The translations under genes and the position numbers were made by a program. From assembly GCA_937877595.1 (NCBI GenBank), contig CALFIY010000012.1:1-11535 (forward strand): a DNA stretch of 11,535 bases, given 5' to 3'. Source of the DNA: an uncultured Prevotella sp. Lineage in GTDB: Bacteria; Bacteroidota; Bacteroidia; Bacteroidales; Bacteroidaceae. Positions 1 through 8,760 of this stretch are shown here, piece by piece; the stretch's first letter is position 1; every line of letters begins with the position of its first letter. The notes under the pieces are model-generated. The model saw nothing but the letters and a program-made list of their open reading frames with translations, was not told where the DNA came from and searched no databases.

Positions 1-7
1 TCCTTTT

Positions 8-592
8 CTAAGAACCTTCATTGTCTTGCTTCTTTTTATTGCGTTCATACTCGGCAAGCATTTCACGAGCGACTTCTATCTGCTCCTCTGTTACTCTGCC
101 GCCATTCCTTAACTCGTCGAGCGTGATGTCAAAGTGCCGCTCCGTCTTATCTACCATAATCTTTTGCAGCAACTTCCAAAATCGGCTGTCCTGTTCGCTC
201 CGGCAGGAACTCTCATTCTCCAGTATCGACCAAGCCTGCTCAAAGCATATCGCGCCCGTGACGATGTAGGAGAGCGGTATTGACACATGGATGAACACCC
301 AGTGCTCCGCTATGTAGGCAAGGATGATGAGCCACAGCCGCTTCGGGATTGTCTGCTTGATGACCTTGCCAAAGGCAAACGACGTAAATTTGGCCTCTCT
401 GCGCCTCGTCTTGTCGGGGTACTTATGGTGTACGCGCTTGTCGAGAGCATAGGCCGTGTAAGCGTCATAGACAATGAAGATAACTGCTACGATGATGAGA
501 GGGAACGTAGGCTTGAACTCGGCTACAAACCAGCCTACGCAGCCACCGATGAATGCGAAAAACGCTTTCCAAATGTTATATATATACTGCAT
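8..592 (-). CDS. Phage holin family membrane protein
   Basis: A 194-residue protein with hydrophobic segments near residues 10-26, 29-50, 86-102 and 103-124, followed by a charged cytoplasm-like C-terminus (about 135-194) ending in a Lys/Asp/Glu-rich tail. The glycine-containing first helix (IGGCVGWF), the second helix running into a YDAYTAYALD segment, and the AWSILEN motif after the last helix resemble the Phage_holin_4 (toxin secretion/phage lysis holin) family. Such proteins form lesions in the inner membrane that release or activate the endolysin. The ATG at 592 is chosen because a -7-like TACCTTTG lies about 20 bases upstream and the leader is AT-rich, as is normal in Bacteroidetes. It is the last gene after the tail genes, a usual place for lysis functions. 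No endolysin is seen in the window. The family call rests on pattern recognition; another small phage membrane protein is possible. Confidence 0.65.
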   Translation of the reverse strand: MQYIYNIWKAFFAFIGGCVGWFVAEFKPTFPLIIVAVIFIVYDAYTAYALDKRVHHKYPDKTRRREAKFTSFAFGKVIKQTIPKRLWLIILAYIAEHWVFIHVSIPLSYIVTGAICFEQAWSILENESSCRSEQDSRFWKLLQKIMVDKTERHFDITLDELRNGGRVTEEQIEVAREMLAEYERNKKKQDNEGS

Positions 593-611
593 ATCGATAT
601 GAATTACTTTG

Positions 612-619
612 CAAAGGTA
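612..619 (-). promoter_or_regulatory. Bacteroidetes-type -7 promoter element before the holin-like gene
   Basis: On the minus strand TACCTTTG matches the Bacteroidetes -7 consensus TAnnTTTG and ends 20 bases before the ATG at 592, implying a very short leader. I do not see a convincing -33 TTTG at the usual 19-21 base spacing. The element is half of a near-palindrome at 605-619 (TACTTTGCAAAGGTA). Confidence 0.5.
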
Positions 620-663
620 CTCAAAATGTTTATAATATAATCACAATTAGGCAAAAATCAACG

Positions 664-701
664 CTCCGAGGCTCTGAATTTGTGATTTCTTAACCTCGGA
701 G
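664..701 (-). terminator. Hairpin after the giant tail gene, terminator-like
   Basis: A perfect 8-bp inverted repeat (CTCCGAGG at 664-671, CCTCGGAG at 694-701) encloses a 22-base loop. It lies 9 bases downstream of the TGA stop of the 2640-residue gene and, on the minus strand, is followed after about five bases by a run of five T. The position and the T-run fit an intrinsic terminator, but the loop is long and the T-run is not directly attached to the stem. Confidence 0.45.
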
Positions 702-710
702 AGTCAAAAA

Positions 711-3700
711 TCATGCATCATACTGGCCTACCACCTGCCATACGGTGCCGTCGAAGATGTACTGCTTTGAGCGGCCTTGTGCGATAAGGCCGTAACTGCC
801 ACCAGCAACGTAATCTGGATAATCCCATTCGCTGGAAGCACCCGGAACGATATTGTGGCCGTTACCGTACAGGCATATCTCTCGGTATGTGTTAGCATTC
901 TTTACGGTCAGCATCTGTCCAGTATTCGGGTTGGCTGGCATATTGAAATGCGTCCTGTAGTCGTTGCCTGTGCCTTCACTACCAGTGTACTTGTTGACAA
1001 AGAACACCGTCGCCGCGTTGATAGAACCGGAAGCAGCCGTGCTTTTCTGTGTTTTCAGGATCAGTCCGCTTTCTGCATTGATTACCCCCTTGAACGTGCC
1101 GCTGTTGGCCGTGATATTCTGCATAGTCACGTTATTCATAGACACGTTGCCATTGGTGTCAATGGTAAACTTGCCGTTGCCGATATTCACAGAGCCGTCG
1201 GAGTTAAACTGCACCTTACCGCCAGCGAAAGAGGCTATGCCGTTGTTGCCGTCGAGGAAAACCATAGGCGTTGCCGTCGTAGCCCCGTCGGTGGTCGTGC
1301 CGTCAGCGAGTTTCTGCGACTCCAGCCTGTTGTTACGGAAGATGAAGCCAGCGATGTTAGCCAGTTCCGCAAGCAGGAGGCTCGTTGCCACGCTCTCGAA
1401 TGACGAGCCGAACGGGTTCCAGTAGTCCGTGTTTGTAGGCGCAAAGCCGACAAAGCCGCCCGTGCCGTTAGGGGCATCCACACGCGCAATGTACCACGCC
1501 GTGCCGTACTTGACAATATCGACGCGCTGGCTGTTGCCGTAGTACGTCTTGGTAGCACTATAAGTGCCTCGGTACACGGCAGCAGCCGAAACACCGTCCT
1601 TGCCGTCCTGTGGTGTCAGACGTAGCGGAGTGCTCCACACGCCTATGAGAGTGCCGTCGGTACGTTTCTTCGCACAGGTAAACCACATGTATTCCCCAGC
1701 GTTGAGCGTCGGCTGTTCGGTACTCCAGCCAGCAGGTATCGCGTCTGTAACGACGATAGAGGGGGCAATGGTAGCCGAATTGTTCTTCGCATAGCGGAAC
1801 TCGTAGCCGTTGCCGTGGAGGTCGCTGCTGTTGGGCTGGTAGGCCGTCGGAATCTTGCCCTCTTCGAGTTTCGGCTGGCATATCTCCACCCACGCCTCGG
1901 CAGCGTTGGTTACTGACGGGAGCAAGCGGAAGAGGATATGCTGCTGTGCAGCAGTTATCGTCGCCTTGGTCTTGAACGTGAACGAGTGCTTGACCCATGT
2001 AGTGCCAGTAGGAGAGAGCGGCCACACGTTGTTACCGTCTGACGGCTTGGAGGACTTCGCTACACCGTCAATATACTGCGTCGCGCTGGTGTCGATGGCC
2101 GACGGGTAACAATAGGTGTACAGGACACCATGACTTGTTATTTGCAGCATATAGTTGACGAGGGTGAACATTTCCGAACTGCTGACATTCGGCCTCTCGG
2201 TCTGACTTCTGCCCATATAGGCCATGATGATATAGTTACCCGTTGCCGGAACATCAGAGAACGTCACGGATTTTGTCAGCCCGTATGACTGGTCGAACTC
2301 CAGCCGCTTGTTCCACGTCCAGCCACTATTGAAGATGTACACGGCTCCTGCATGTCCTGCGGCCTTTGCCACACTATTGATGTAGCCGAGGGCTGAAAAT
2401 CTGTACCCCTTCCCTGCTTCGAGGTACACATCATAACGGGCGAAGCCGTAGTTGTTGCTCGTCTCGTTTACCGTGATACCGTTCTGACCGCTGCGCATCC
2501 ACCATGAAAGGGTGTACCATGTGGAGGGCATCAGTTTCTGCACAGAGCCGTCGGGCTTGAATACAATCTGTTGCAGCACTTCCTTATGGTTCACTTCGCC
2601 CTTTGTGCGTATAGTGCTATCGAAGTAGGAGTTGAAACCATCCTTGCCGTTCTTACGGATATGCGTAGAGACCTCATCCTCGTAACTATTGCCCGAATAC
2701 TTGCTCTGCGTAGTCCACTTGTGCATGTTGTTCTCGCTCTCAAACTCCGTCTGCTCCAGCAGATTAGGATTGCTCTGCGAGGCATAGGTAGCCCAAAGTG
2801 CAGGCTCGGAGAAATAGCCCCACACGCCGTCTGACTTCTTACGCATGGCAAACCATTCGTAGGGGTATTCATCCGTCACGCCCTGCGGATCGTCGCTCCA
2901 GCCATCGGGAACATAATCGTCATTTTCCCTGCCGCTGCCCTCTGTGAGAGTCGGAGCCTCTTCTGCCATGGTACGCTGATAGACAAACTCGTACTCGTCA
3001 CCGTCGCCGCCTCGTATCTGCCCTGCATCAGTCCAGCCAGTAGCACCTGCGACATAGAGGTTGCCCGTATCGTCTGTAATATATGCGTCGCCGTCGTTGG
3101 CCAGCGAGAATGAACTGCCTGCCGCTCTTGGCTGGTAGATACGCGCTCCGTTGTTATCCACGAGGTAGAGATACCCGCTCACCTTGCTTGCGCTGTTGTA
3201 TTCTTCATAAGAACTGAAATGCGCTTTCGCCACGCCTTTAACCTCTATTCCCTTGCCGTCCGTACCGTCAGCACCCCAATGGCCGATGAGCGAAATGTCT
3301 GTTTCCTCGCTTGTAGAGTCGGTGTACTGGATAATCTCGTAGTTGTATAGGTAGGGCTTGGAGGCACTTACGCTCTGAACGCTGGTACTCCAGCCTACGG
3401 TGTTCTTCGTCACGCCCGAAGCAAGGCTGCTGGCGAGGTACATTTCCGTCACGCTGACGATACCGCGTCCCTCGTCGCCCTTTTCGCCATACACGCCTAT
3501 CACTACGGGTGTCGTGTCCTCGTAGGCCGTTCCCTTGCTGTAATAGACGCGCTCCTTATTCCACAGATACTTGTTTGTGGAGGTCATGGTGGGTATTGAC
3601 GTACTCCATGAGGTAGGAGCGGTGCTGCGGTTGCTGCTGACAGCGTAGAACTCCGTAACGCTAGTAATGCCGCGTCCGTCCTCACCGTCCGTGCCATCCG

Positions 3701-6700
3701 TTCCGTCTGCTCCTGGTACTCCATCGTCGCCTCGGAACTTCGACCAAACGTAGTCACGGGGATTGGTGCTTTCCGTCTGCGTAGTCTTGTTTACAGCGAT
3801 ACCGATGTACCTTGTGTTAGAGGTCGGAGTGTCGTATATGGTAGTGGGGTAGCCGCTGGAGGCCAGCGCGTCGGCATACTTTATCCATGTGTAGAGCGTT
3901 TTACCGTCTTTGCCATCCGCACCGTCTATACCGTCGGTTCCGTCCGTACCCTTGAACAGCGACCACTTGTAATCTGCTGGGTCGTCGCTCTCTACGGAGG
4001 TGGTCTTGTTATAGGCGAATCCGATATATGCCTTGAAGTTACCTTGGCCATCAACAGGCGAGTTGCTCATGCCCGTGCCGTTGGCGTCGTCGGCATACTT
4101 TATCCAAGTATATGTCTGTACTGCGTCCTGCCCGTTGCGTCCGTCCGTTCCGTCCTTGCCGTCGTAGGGGGTCACGCGGATAGGAGTAGTCCATTGGCTG
4201 ATGAGGGTCTGACCGTTACCCGACTTTGTGGCCACGGTCAGCCACAGGTATTGCAGTTCCCCTACTTCGGGCATAGCAGTCACCCAGCCACTCGGATTGA
4301 GTGCCGTCTTGACAAGTGACGGTGGTACGGTCGTTGAGCCGTTCACGCGATAGCGGAACTCGGTATAGTTACCTGCCGCTCCGTTGGTGCCGTCATTGCC
4401 TCGTATCTGTCCCACGTCCTGCCAGCCGTTATCTGTAGCCACCCAAAGGTGTCCTGTTGACTGCATGATGTAGCCGTCGCCGTTGGTGGCCGTCATGAGG
4501 ACATAAGAGCCGCTGGTAAGTTTCGCCACACGGTTGTAGGTCGAGCCGTCCAGCGTTATGAGGTACAGGCCATCTGACAGCCCAGACTTCGCACTGTCAA
4601 AGTCTGCCAGCGTAGCGTAGTGTCCGAGAGCCGTGCCGCATATCTTCACGCTGGTACCGTCCTCGGAGTAACGCGCCCATAGTGCAGGGGCAGAGAAGTT
4701 GCCCCACACGCCATTTGTAGAGCGTCGCGTAGCCACATACTCGTAGCGGTTGGCGGCATTCACGCCCGACGGGTCGTCCGTCCAGCCCTGCGGCACAAAG
4801 TCGTTGTCTGTACGGTGGTGTGTCACGTTGCCGCTGTCAGTCCAACTATCCTCGGACAGCACGGGTGGCACTTCCTCGTTGGTGGTCTTGAAGACGTACT
4901 CGAAGCCGTCGCCATCCAAGCCTTGGTCTCCGTAAGCCGACCACACAACGGGGTCAGTCCAGTCGCCCCAAGTGCTTTCTCCAGCCTGTTTCATGCGCAT
5001 ACACATCCATTCGTACTTGACTTCGGAAGTCACGCCCTTGGGGTTGTCCGACCAGTCTGTGTTCTGCTGGTTGAAGCGTAGGCCTCCGCTCTCCGTGAAG
5101 CGCAGGGAGGAGGCAGTAACAAGGCGCATGGTACTTTCTCGGCCAGGTACATAATCGTCAATGTACGGGTTGTTACGCGGCTTGTCGCTGGCCGTCGGCA
5201 TACGGTTACTGCGTCGGTAGATAAATTCAATGTCCGTGCCGTCCTCGCCAGCGTCACCCTTATCTCCGCTGATACGCACGGGGTCTGACCATGTGCCGAA
5301 AACGCCCGTGCCCGATATGGTACATTGGCTCATCCACAGCACATAGCCTGTGTTACGGGTCGGAGGGTTCACGCTCCAGCCCGACGGTGGGTAAGCGGCC
5401 TGTGTGGGCTTGGTGGCCGACTGGTCGCTGCGCAGACAGCAGAACACGCTCACGATCCTTGCGCCCTGCTCGGAGTAGGTAGCCCACAGGGTAGGGGTGG
5501 AGAAACTACCCCACGTTCCGAGGTGCTTCTTACGGGTGCTGACCCACTCGTACTTGTTGTTGATGTCAACGCCCGTAGGGTTGTCGCTCCAGCCGCTCGG
5601 CACAAAATCATCGTCGGCCTTGGTCTTTCCTCCTACCGTGCCATCGTCTGAAATGCTCGGAGCCGTCTCTGTCGTTGTACGCTTGAAGACGTACTCGAAG
5701 CCGTCACCGTCTATGCCTTGGTCGCCGTAGGCACTCCACACGACGGGGGTACAGAACGCGCTCCATGTTCCGGCTGTCTTGGTACGCATAGCCATCCACT
5801 CGTATTTGTAGGAAGTGGAAACGCCCTGTGGGTTGTCCGTCCAGCCCGACGGTACATAATCATCCGTCTGTGAGGTCGAGGGGGTGTCTGCTGCCGTCGG
5901 TAGGGTGTTGCTCCGCTTATAGATAAACTCTATATCCGTGCCGTCAACTCCTGCGTCGCCCTTGTCGCCAGAAATACGGACGGGAGCCGACCAAGAGCCA
6001 AACGAGCCGTCACCGCTCACGGTACATTGTATCATCCACAGGCAGTAGCCGTCATTGCGCGTAGGAGGATTGACCGACCAACCCGTAGGAGGCAGCGCAC
6101 CCTCCAAAGGCGTTTCGGGGGTCGTGCCTACAGGCTGAACACAGAACGCGCTCACGATATGGCTACCGTCAGAGCCGTTTCTGCCAGCGGCCACGACCTG
6201 CCAGTAGAGGCTTTCCGTAGGCGCATGGCCACGGCTCGGCTCACTATTGATGTAACGGTAGGTTGCCGTGTAGCCGCTGGTGGTGTACCATACCTCGTCG
6301 TTGGTGTAATAGACGGTGTCCGACTGCCATTGGCCGCGATAGCAGCCCAGCGGACTTTCGGCCTCGCCGCCTGTGCTCTGCACAATCGTACCCTTGAGGC
6401 GCAACTGGCCGTCACCCCTGCTATTGAAGTCGAGCATGTTGCCAAGTTTCATGGCGTTGTTGAGCATGTCGAAGTAGGAGTTGCCGTCACCCGACACCAC
6501 GCGCTCGGTAGTGATACGGCCAGGCAGTACCTCCGTGAAGCCGTAGAGGGTCACGAAAGAACGCTCTCCCTCATGTTCGCTGTTCAGTATGCCTACGAGC
6601 AGGTGATAGTAGCCCGAAACACCCTCCATGGTGATAGCGGTCTCGGACAGGACAAACTCGCCCGTCTGCGTATTCTTGCTGACCTTGGCATAAAGGTAGT

Positions 6701-8633
6701 ATTTCTTCGTTCCGTCGAGAAGTGCCGCGCTGTTGTATTCGGGGAGGCTCCAAAACTTGTATTCGCTCACGTCATGCTCCGAACTGACGGAGGCGATGCC
6801 CAGCGTCATGTGCTGGATAATTCCGGCAGGAGCCGTCAGCACCTTGCTCTCTTGGTCATAGACGATGTTATGAGGCACGACCACAGGGTTTGTGGCGTTG
6901 TTCACGAAACGGAATTGCAGAGACTCGTCACCGACAAGCATCTGCATGGTCTGTATGGCTATAGGGCTGATGCTCTCCGTGAAGTTCTCCAGCAAAGCAG
7001 CCTCTAACATGCTCATGGTCTCTTTCGCGTCGCGCCAGCGTCGCTTCGTGAAGTTGAGCGCGTCACGGTGGTACTCCTCAATAAGCACCTCCTCGCCCTG
7101 CATCTTGTTCAGTTCAGAACTGAAGCCAGCAGAAACGGTCTCGTTGGAAAGTTCTATCACGGGAGAATGGGGGTTGTTGATGTAGTCCTTGATGCCCGTG
7201 ATACGCACCAGCACGCCGTCTTTCTGAAAGCGGTCGTCGCTGAACAGGACATAGCCTCCGAGGATGATACGACCGCCTATGTTGTTCCAGTCCTTTTTCG
7301 CCCAGAGGCCGTCCAGTTCACCCTTGAACGTGAACTTCTGTTCCTCGTTGTCAAACATATACTTGACAGCAGTACGGAACATATCCCATTCCGCACCCGA
7401 CTTCGTGGCGTTGTCACCGACGTATGCCGCTGGCAGCATACAGTTGAATACGGCATAGGTATCGGTATCATCCGCACTGGGGCAGAAAGTGGCGTTGGGC
7501 ATTACAATGCCGTCAATCTCCGCTGGCACAATCTCGAAACGACGGCCAGCCTTGTAGTTGCTGGTGTTCGGTGTGCCGCTCGGATCGTGGAAATAGTTTA
7601 CGTCGAACTCACGCCCTGCAAGCATTCCCGACTGGAAGATAATAGTCATGGTCTCGCCCTCTATCTGACAGAGCGAGTAGTCGAGGTCGGAGGGTATGCT
7701 GTTGTCTATGATGTCGTACAGGTTCTTCTCTGCGTCAACGGCTACCACGCTGCTTACCGTTCCCACACGCTTCGGGCAGATGTCCGAGCAGTCGAGGCTG
7801 TCTTCCGCGTAGGTGCTTGGCGTACCGCCAAGCCGCTGTATGGAAAGGCCGAGGTCGTCAACGACGTAGTGCCGAGCGTTGGCCTCGTTATAGCCGTCCT
7901 CATCCTCAAAATGCTCACCGTCGTAGCCTATGGTCTGTAGTTTTGGCAGTCGCAGTTCCGAAGCCCCGTACTTGGAATAGTCAATATTCTTGTCGCCGCC
8001 CTGCACGAAAAGGATTTCCACAGGTGGCTTGTCGCTGCTGTTGCTGCGGCCTACGTTGGGCTTGAAGCCGTTGCCGCGTCCGTATGACAGAGGGAGGGGA
8101 TTACTCTTGTTGTACTCAACCTTGCGCAGCGACACAACTTTCCCGTTAAACTCGTACTCTGTATTCAACTGCTGTGCCATGAGGCCGATAGCCTCGTAGC
8201 ACTTCACATGGTCGTAGGTGATAAGCACTTCCGAGCCGCCTATACATGAGCCTATCGACCAGCCGCTATCCCTGCGGTTCATGTTATCGACGAACATCTG
8301 CAGGTGCTCACGGGGCGTAGCCGTCAGAGGGAATTTCACGCGCCCGTCAACGGGGTTGCGGAACATCCATATCTTGGCCTTGGCCTCGTAACTCTCCATC
8401 TTCACGGTGTACTCGAAATATCGGCTGTGCTTCATCTTCAAAGCCTCGGGACGCTCCAGCGTATAACGCTCGTTCTGATAGTCGCAGTATGCGCCCACAG
8501 GTATCTCGACATGCTCCGCGAGGGAGAAATACAGGGTCAGATTATGGTCGCCCATTATCACCCTGTTTCTGTAACTATTGGCATCGACATCAACATCGAG
8601 TATCAGCCGATTATTGCTTCCGAAAATCTTCAT
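711..8633 (-). CDS. Giant modular phage tail tip/fibre protein (2640 aa)
   Basis: One uninterrupted 7.9 kb gene. Residues 1 to about 560 resemble the hub or tail-endopeptidase-like N-terminus of siphophage tail-tip proteins and end in a helical stretch (about 503-565). The rest is a chain of modules. Chitin-binding (CBM5/12)-like modules, each starting YRGxW or YRGTY, lie near 762-817 and 2350-2405. A module with WSVNPPTRN occurs twice. A module with EFxYxR...DDYVPxGWxDxPxGV occurs five times. A module with GQIRGxDG ends occurs twice, as does one with YTWIKYAD. A TSVTEFY/VSVTEMY module occurs twice. An EFRY...GKDG module occurs twice. Collagen-like Gly-X-Asp tracts join several of them. A jelly-roll-like segment (about 1955-2265) precedes the fibre-like C-terminus, which carries short repeated GNxxxNxV-type strands. 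Its likely role is host adsorption at the tail tip. The ATG at 8633 follows an AT-rich leader without Shine-Dalgarno. Module names are by resemblance only. Confidence 0.8.
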   Translation of the reverse strand: MKIFGSNNRLILDVDVDANSYRNRVIMGDHNLTLYFSLAEHVEIPVGAYCDYQNERYTLERPEALKMKHSRYFEYTVKMESYEAKAKIWMFRNPVDGRVKFPLTATPREHLQMFVDNMNRRDSGWSIGSCIGGSEVLITYDHVKCYEAIGLMAQQLNTEYEFNGKVVSLRKVEYNKSNPLPLSYGRGNGFKPNVGRSNSSDKPPVEILFVQGGDKNIDYSKYGASELRLPKLQTIGYDGEHFEDEDGYNEANARHYVVDDLGLSIQRLGGTPSTYAEDSLDCSDICPKRVGTVSSVVAVDAEKNLYDIIDNSIPSDLDYSLCQIEGETMTIIFQSGMLAGREFDVNYFHDPSGTPNTSNYKAGRRFEIVPAEIDGIVMPNATFCPSADDTDTYAVFNCMLPAAYVGDNATKSGAEWDMFRTAVKYMFDNEEQKFTFKGELDGLWAKKDWNNIGGRIILGGYVLFSDDRFQKDGVLVRITGIKDYINNPHSPVIELSNETVSAGFSSELNKMQGEEVLIEEYHRDALNFTKRRWRDAKETMSMLEAALLENFTESISPIAIQTMQMLVGDESLQFRFVNNATNPVVVPHNIVYDQESKVLTAPAGIIQHMTLGIASVSSEHDVSEYKFWSLPEYNSAALLDGTKKYYLYAKVSKNTQTGEFVLSETAITMEGVSGYYHLLVGILNSEHEGERSFVTLYGFTEVLPGRITTERVVSGDGNSYFDMLNNAMKLGNMLDFNSRGDGQLRLKGTIVQSTGGEAESPLGCYRGQWQSDTVYYTNDEVWYTTSGYTATYRYINSEPSRGHAPTESLYWQVVAAGRNGSDGSHIVSAFCVQPVGTTPETPLEGALPPTGWSVNPPTRNDGYCLWMIQCTVSGDGSFGSWSAPVRISGDKGDAGVDGTDIEFIYKRSNTLPTAADTPSTSQTDDYVPSGWTDNPQGVSTSYKYEWMAMRTKTAGTWSAFCTPVVWSAYGDQGIDGDGFEYVFKRTTTETAPSISDDGTVGGKTKADDDFVPSGWSDNPTGVDINNKYEWVSTRKKHLGTWGSFSTPTLWATYSEQGARIVSVFCCLRSDQSATKPTQAAYPPSGWSVNPPTRNTGYVLWMSQCTISGTGVFGTWSDPVRISGDKGDAGEDGTDIEFIYRRSNRMPTASDKPRNNPYIDDYVPGRESTMRLVTASSLRFTESGGLRFNQQNTDWSDNPKGVTSEVKYEWMCMRMKQAGESTWGDWTDPVVWSAYGDQGLDGDGFEYVFKTTNEEVPPVLSEDSWTDSGNVTHHRTDNDFVPQGWTDDPSGVNAANRYEYVATRRSTNGVWGNFSAPALWARYSEDGTSVKICGTALGHYATLADFDSAKSGLSDGLYLITLDGSTYNRVAKLTSGSYVLMTATNGDGYIMQSTGHLWVATDNGWQDVGQIRGNDGTNGAAGNYTEFRYRVNGSTTVPPSLVKTALNPSGWVTAMPEVGELQYLWLTVATKSGNGQTLISQWTTPIRVTPYDGKDGTDGRNGQDAVQTYTWIKYADDANGTGMSNSPVDGQGNFKAYIGFAYNKTTSVESDDPADYKWSLFKGTDGTDGIDGADGKDGKTLYTWIKYADALASSGYPTTIYDTPTSNTRYIGIAVNKTTQTESTNPRDYVWSKFRGDDGVPGADGTDGTDGEDGRGITSVTEFYAVSSNRSTAPTSWSTSIPTMTSTNKYLWNKERVYYSKGTAYEDTTPVVIGVYGEKGDEGRGIVSVTEMYLASSLASGVTKNTVGWSTSVQSVSASKPYLYNYEIIQYTDSTSEETDISLIGHWGADGTDGKGIEVKGVAKAHFSSYEEYNSASKVSGYLYLVDNNGARIYQPRAAGSSFSLANDGDAYITDDTGNLYVAGATGWTDAGQIRGGDGDEYEFVYQRTMAEEAPTLTEGSGRENDDYVPDGWSDDPQGVTDEYPYEWFAMRKKSDGVWGYFSEPALWATYASQSNPNLLEQTEFESENNMHKWTTQSKYSGNSYEDEVSTHIRKNGKDGFNSYFDSTIRTKGEVNHKEVLQQIVFKPDGSVQKLMPSTWYTLSWWMRSGQNGITVNETSNNYGFARYDVYLEAGKGYRFSALGYINSVAKAAGHAGAVYIFNSGWTWNKRLEFDQSYGLTKSVTFSDVPATGNYIIMAYMGRSQTERPNVSSSEMFTLVNYMLQITSHGVLYTYCYPSAIDTSATQYIDGVAKSSKPSDGNNVWPLSPTGTTWVKHSFTFKTKATITAAQQHILFRLLPSVTNAAEAWVEICQPKLEEGKIPTAYQPNSSDLHGNGYEFRYAKNNSATIAPSIVVTDAIPAGWSTEQPTLNAGEYMWFTCAKKRTDGTLIGVWSTPLRLTPQDGKDGVSAAAVYRGTYSATKTYYGNSQRVDIVKYGTAWYIARVDAPNGTGGFVGFAPTNTDYWNPFGSSFESVATSLLLAELANIAGFIFRNNRLESQKLADGTTTDGATTATPMVFLDGNNGIASFAGGKVQFNSDGSVNIGNGKFTIDTNGNVSMNNVTMQNITANSGTFKGVINAESGLILKTQKSTAASGSINAATVFFVNKYTGSEGTGNDYRTHFNMPANPNTGQMLTVKNANTYREICLYGNGHNIVPGASSEWDYPDYVAGGSYGLIAQGRSKQYIFDGTVWQVVGQYDA
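3669..3731 (-). repeat. Collagen-like Gly-X-Y tract in the tail protein
   Basis: Seven consecutive Gly-X-Y triplets, mostly GTD, GAD and GED, encoded by near-identical 9-base DNA units. Phage fibres commonly use such tracts as trimeric stalks or linkers. This one joins the second YTWIKYAD module to the TSVTEFY module. Confidence 0.7.
3903..3950 (-). repeat. Second collagen-like Gly-X-Asp tract
   Basis: Five Gly-X-Y triplets of the form G-T-D, G-I-D, G-A-D and G-K-D plus a final Gly, separating the two YTWIKYAD modules. It is nearly the same at DNA level as the tract at 3669-3731, so the two could recombine and change module number. Shorter Gly-Asp linkers occur between several other modules. 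Confidence 0.65.
4650..5456 (-). repeat. Tandem super-module, copy 2 (807 bp)
   Basis: A block of three modules in the order WSVNPPTRN module, EFIYRR module, EYVFK module (269 codons). The same order, with clearly similar sequence, precedes it directly at 5457-6158. The copies have diverged at both DNA and protein level, so this is an old tandem duplication. This copy is 35 codons longer, mainly from the insert at 5055-5144 and an extra stretch rich in Thr, His and Asp in the third module. Confidence 0.75.
5055..5144 (-). other. 30-codon insert inside one repeat module
   Basis: The other copies read YVPxGWxDxP. Here 30 codons (about residues 1164-1193) separate YVP from WSDNP, replacing the usual two. 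The insert contains two similar halves, SLRFTES and GLRFNQQ, and is in frame. It has no counterpart elsewhere in the protein. Confidence 0.65.
5457..6158 (-). repeat. Tandem super-module, copy 1 (702 bp)
   Basis: A three-module block of 234 codons starting IVSAFC and ending SEQGAR. It contains WSVNPPTRN, GDKGDAG, DIEFIYKRS, GDQGIDGDG and EYVFKR in order. The following block at 4650-5456 repeats this order, starting IVSVFC. The duplication lengthens the fibre-like part of the tail protein. Confidence 0.75.
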
Positions 8634-8666
8634 TGTCTGATGGAGTTATTTTTATCAAAAATTGCG

Positions 8667-8729
8667 TCTCGCAAGCGATTATCCACCGCCCTGTATAAGT
8701 GCCAGTCAAGCGGATTTTCGCTTGCGAGA
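8667..8729 (-). promoter_or_regulatory. Inverted repeat with a competing hairpin in the leader of the giant tail gene
   Basis: A perfect 12-bp inverted repeat, TCTCGCAAGCGA (8667-8678) and TCGCTTGCGAGA (8718-8729), is separated by 39 bases. On the minus strand the distal arm is followed by CGCAATTTTT, so the long stem looks terminator-like. Within the loop, CAAGCG at 8707-8712 can instead pair with CGCTTG at 8719-8724 (6 bp, 6-base loop), using the same arm. The two structures exclude each other. The block sits between the 131-residue gene and the tail gene ATG at 8633. A regulatory role is inference. Confidence 0.5.
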
Positions 8730-8744
8730 GCGCGTTTTAGCATG

Positions 8745-8760
8745 GTAGGCTCCGGCCTAC
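8745..8760 (-). other. Hairpin over the stop codon of the 131-residue gene
   Basis: Perfect 6-bp stem with a 4-base loop (GTAGGC, TCCG, GCCTAC on the plus strand). It covers the TAG stop at 8757-8759. No T-run follows on the minus strand, so it is not a standard terminator. Its core TAGGC-N4-GCCTA recurs at 10320-10335 next to the template repeat. Confidence 0.5.

Noticed and set aside
287..640. Plus-strand open frame of 117 codons
   Set aside because: It is opposite the holin-like gene, starts inside it and shows no motif; its far end overlaps the promoter-like region.
3669..3950. Short near-identical repeats that could suggest a CRISPR array
   Set aside because: They are 9-base in-frame units coding for Gly-X-Asp triplets within a long gene, without spacers of constant length.
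6027..7007. Long plus-strand open frame (326 codons) opposite the tail gene, and similar ones at 7068-7940, 8304-8978 and 777-1403
   Set aside because: They lie opposite coding sequence of clear protein-like character. Their translations are rich in Arg, Val, His and Ala without recognisable motifs, as expected for antisense shadows of a gene of this composition.
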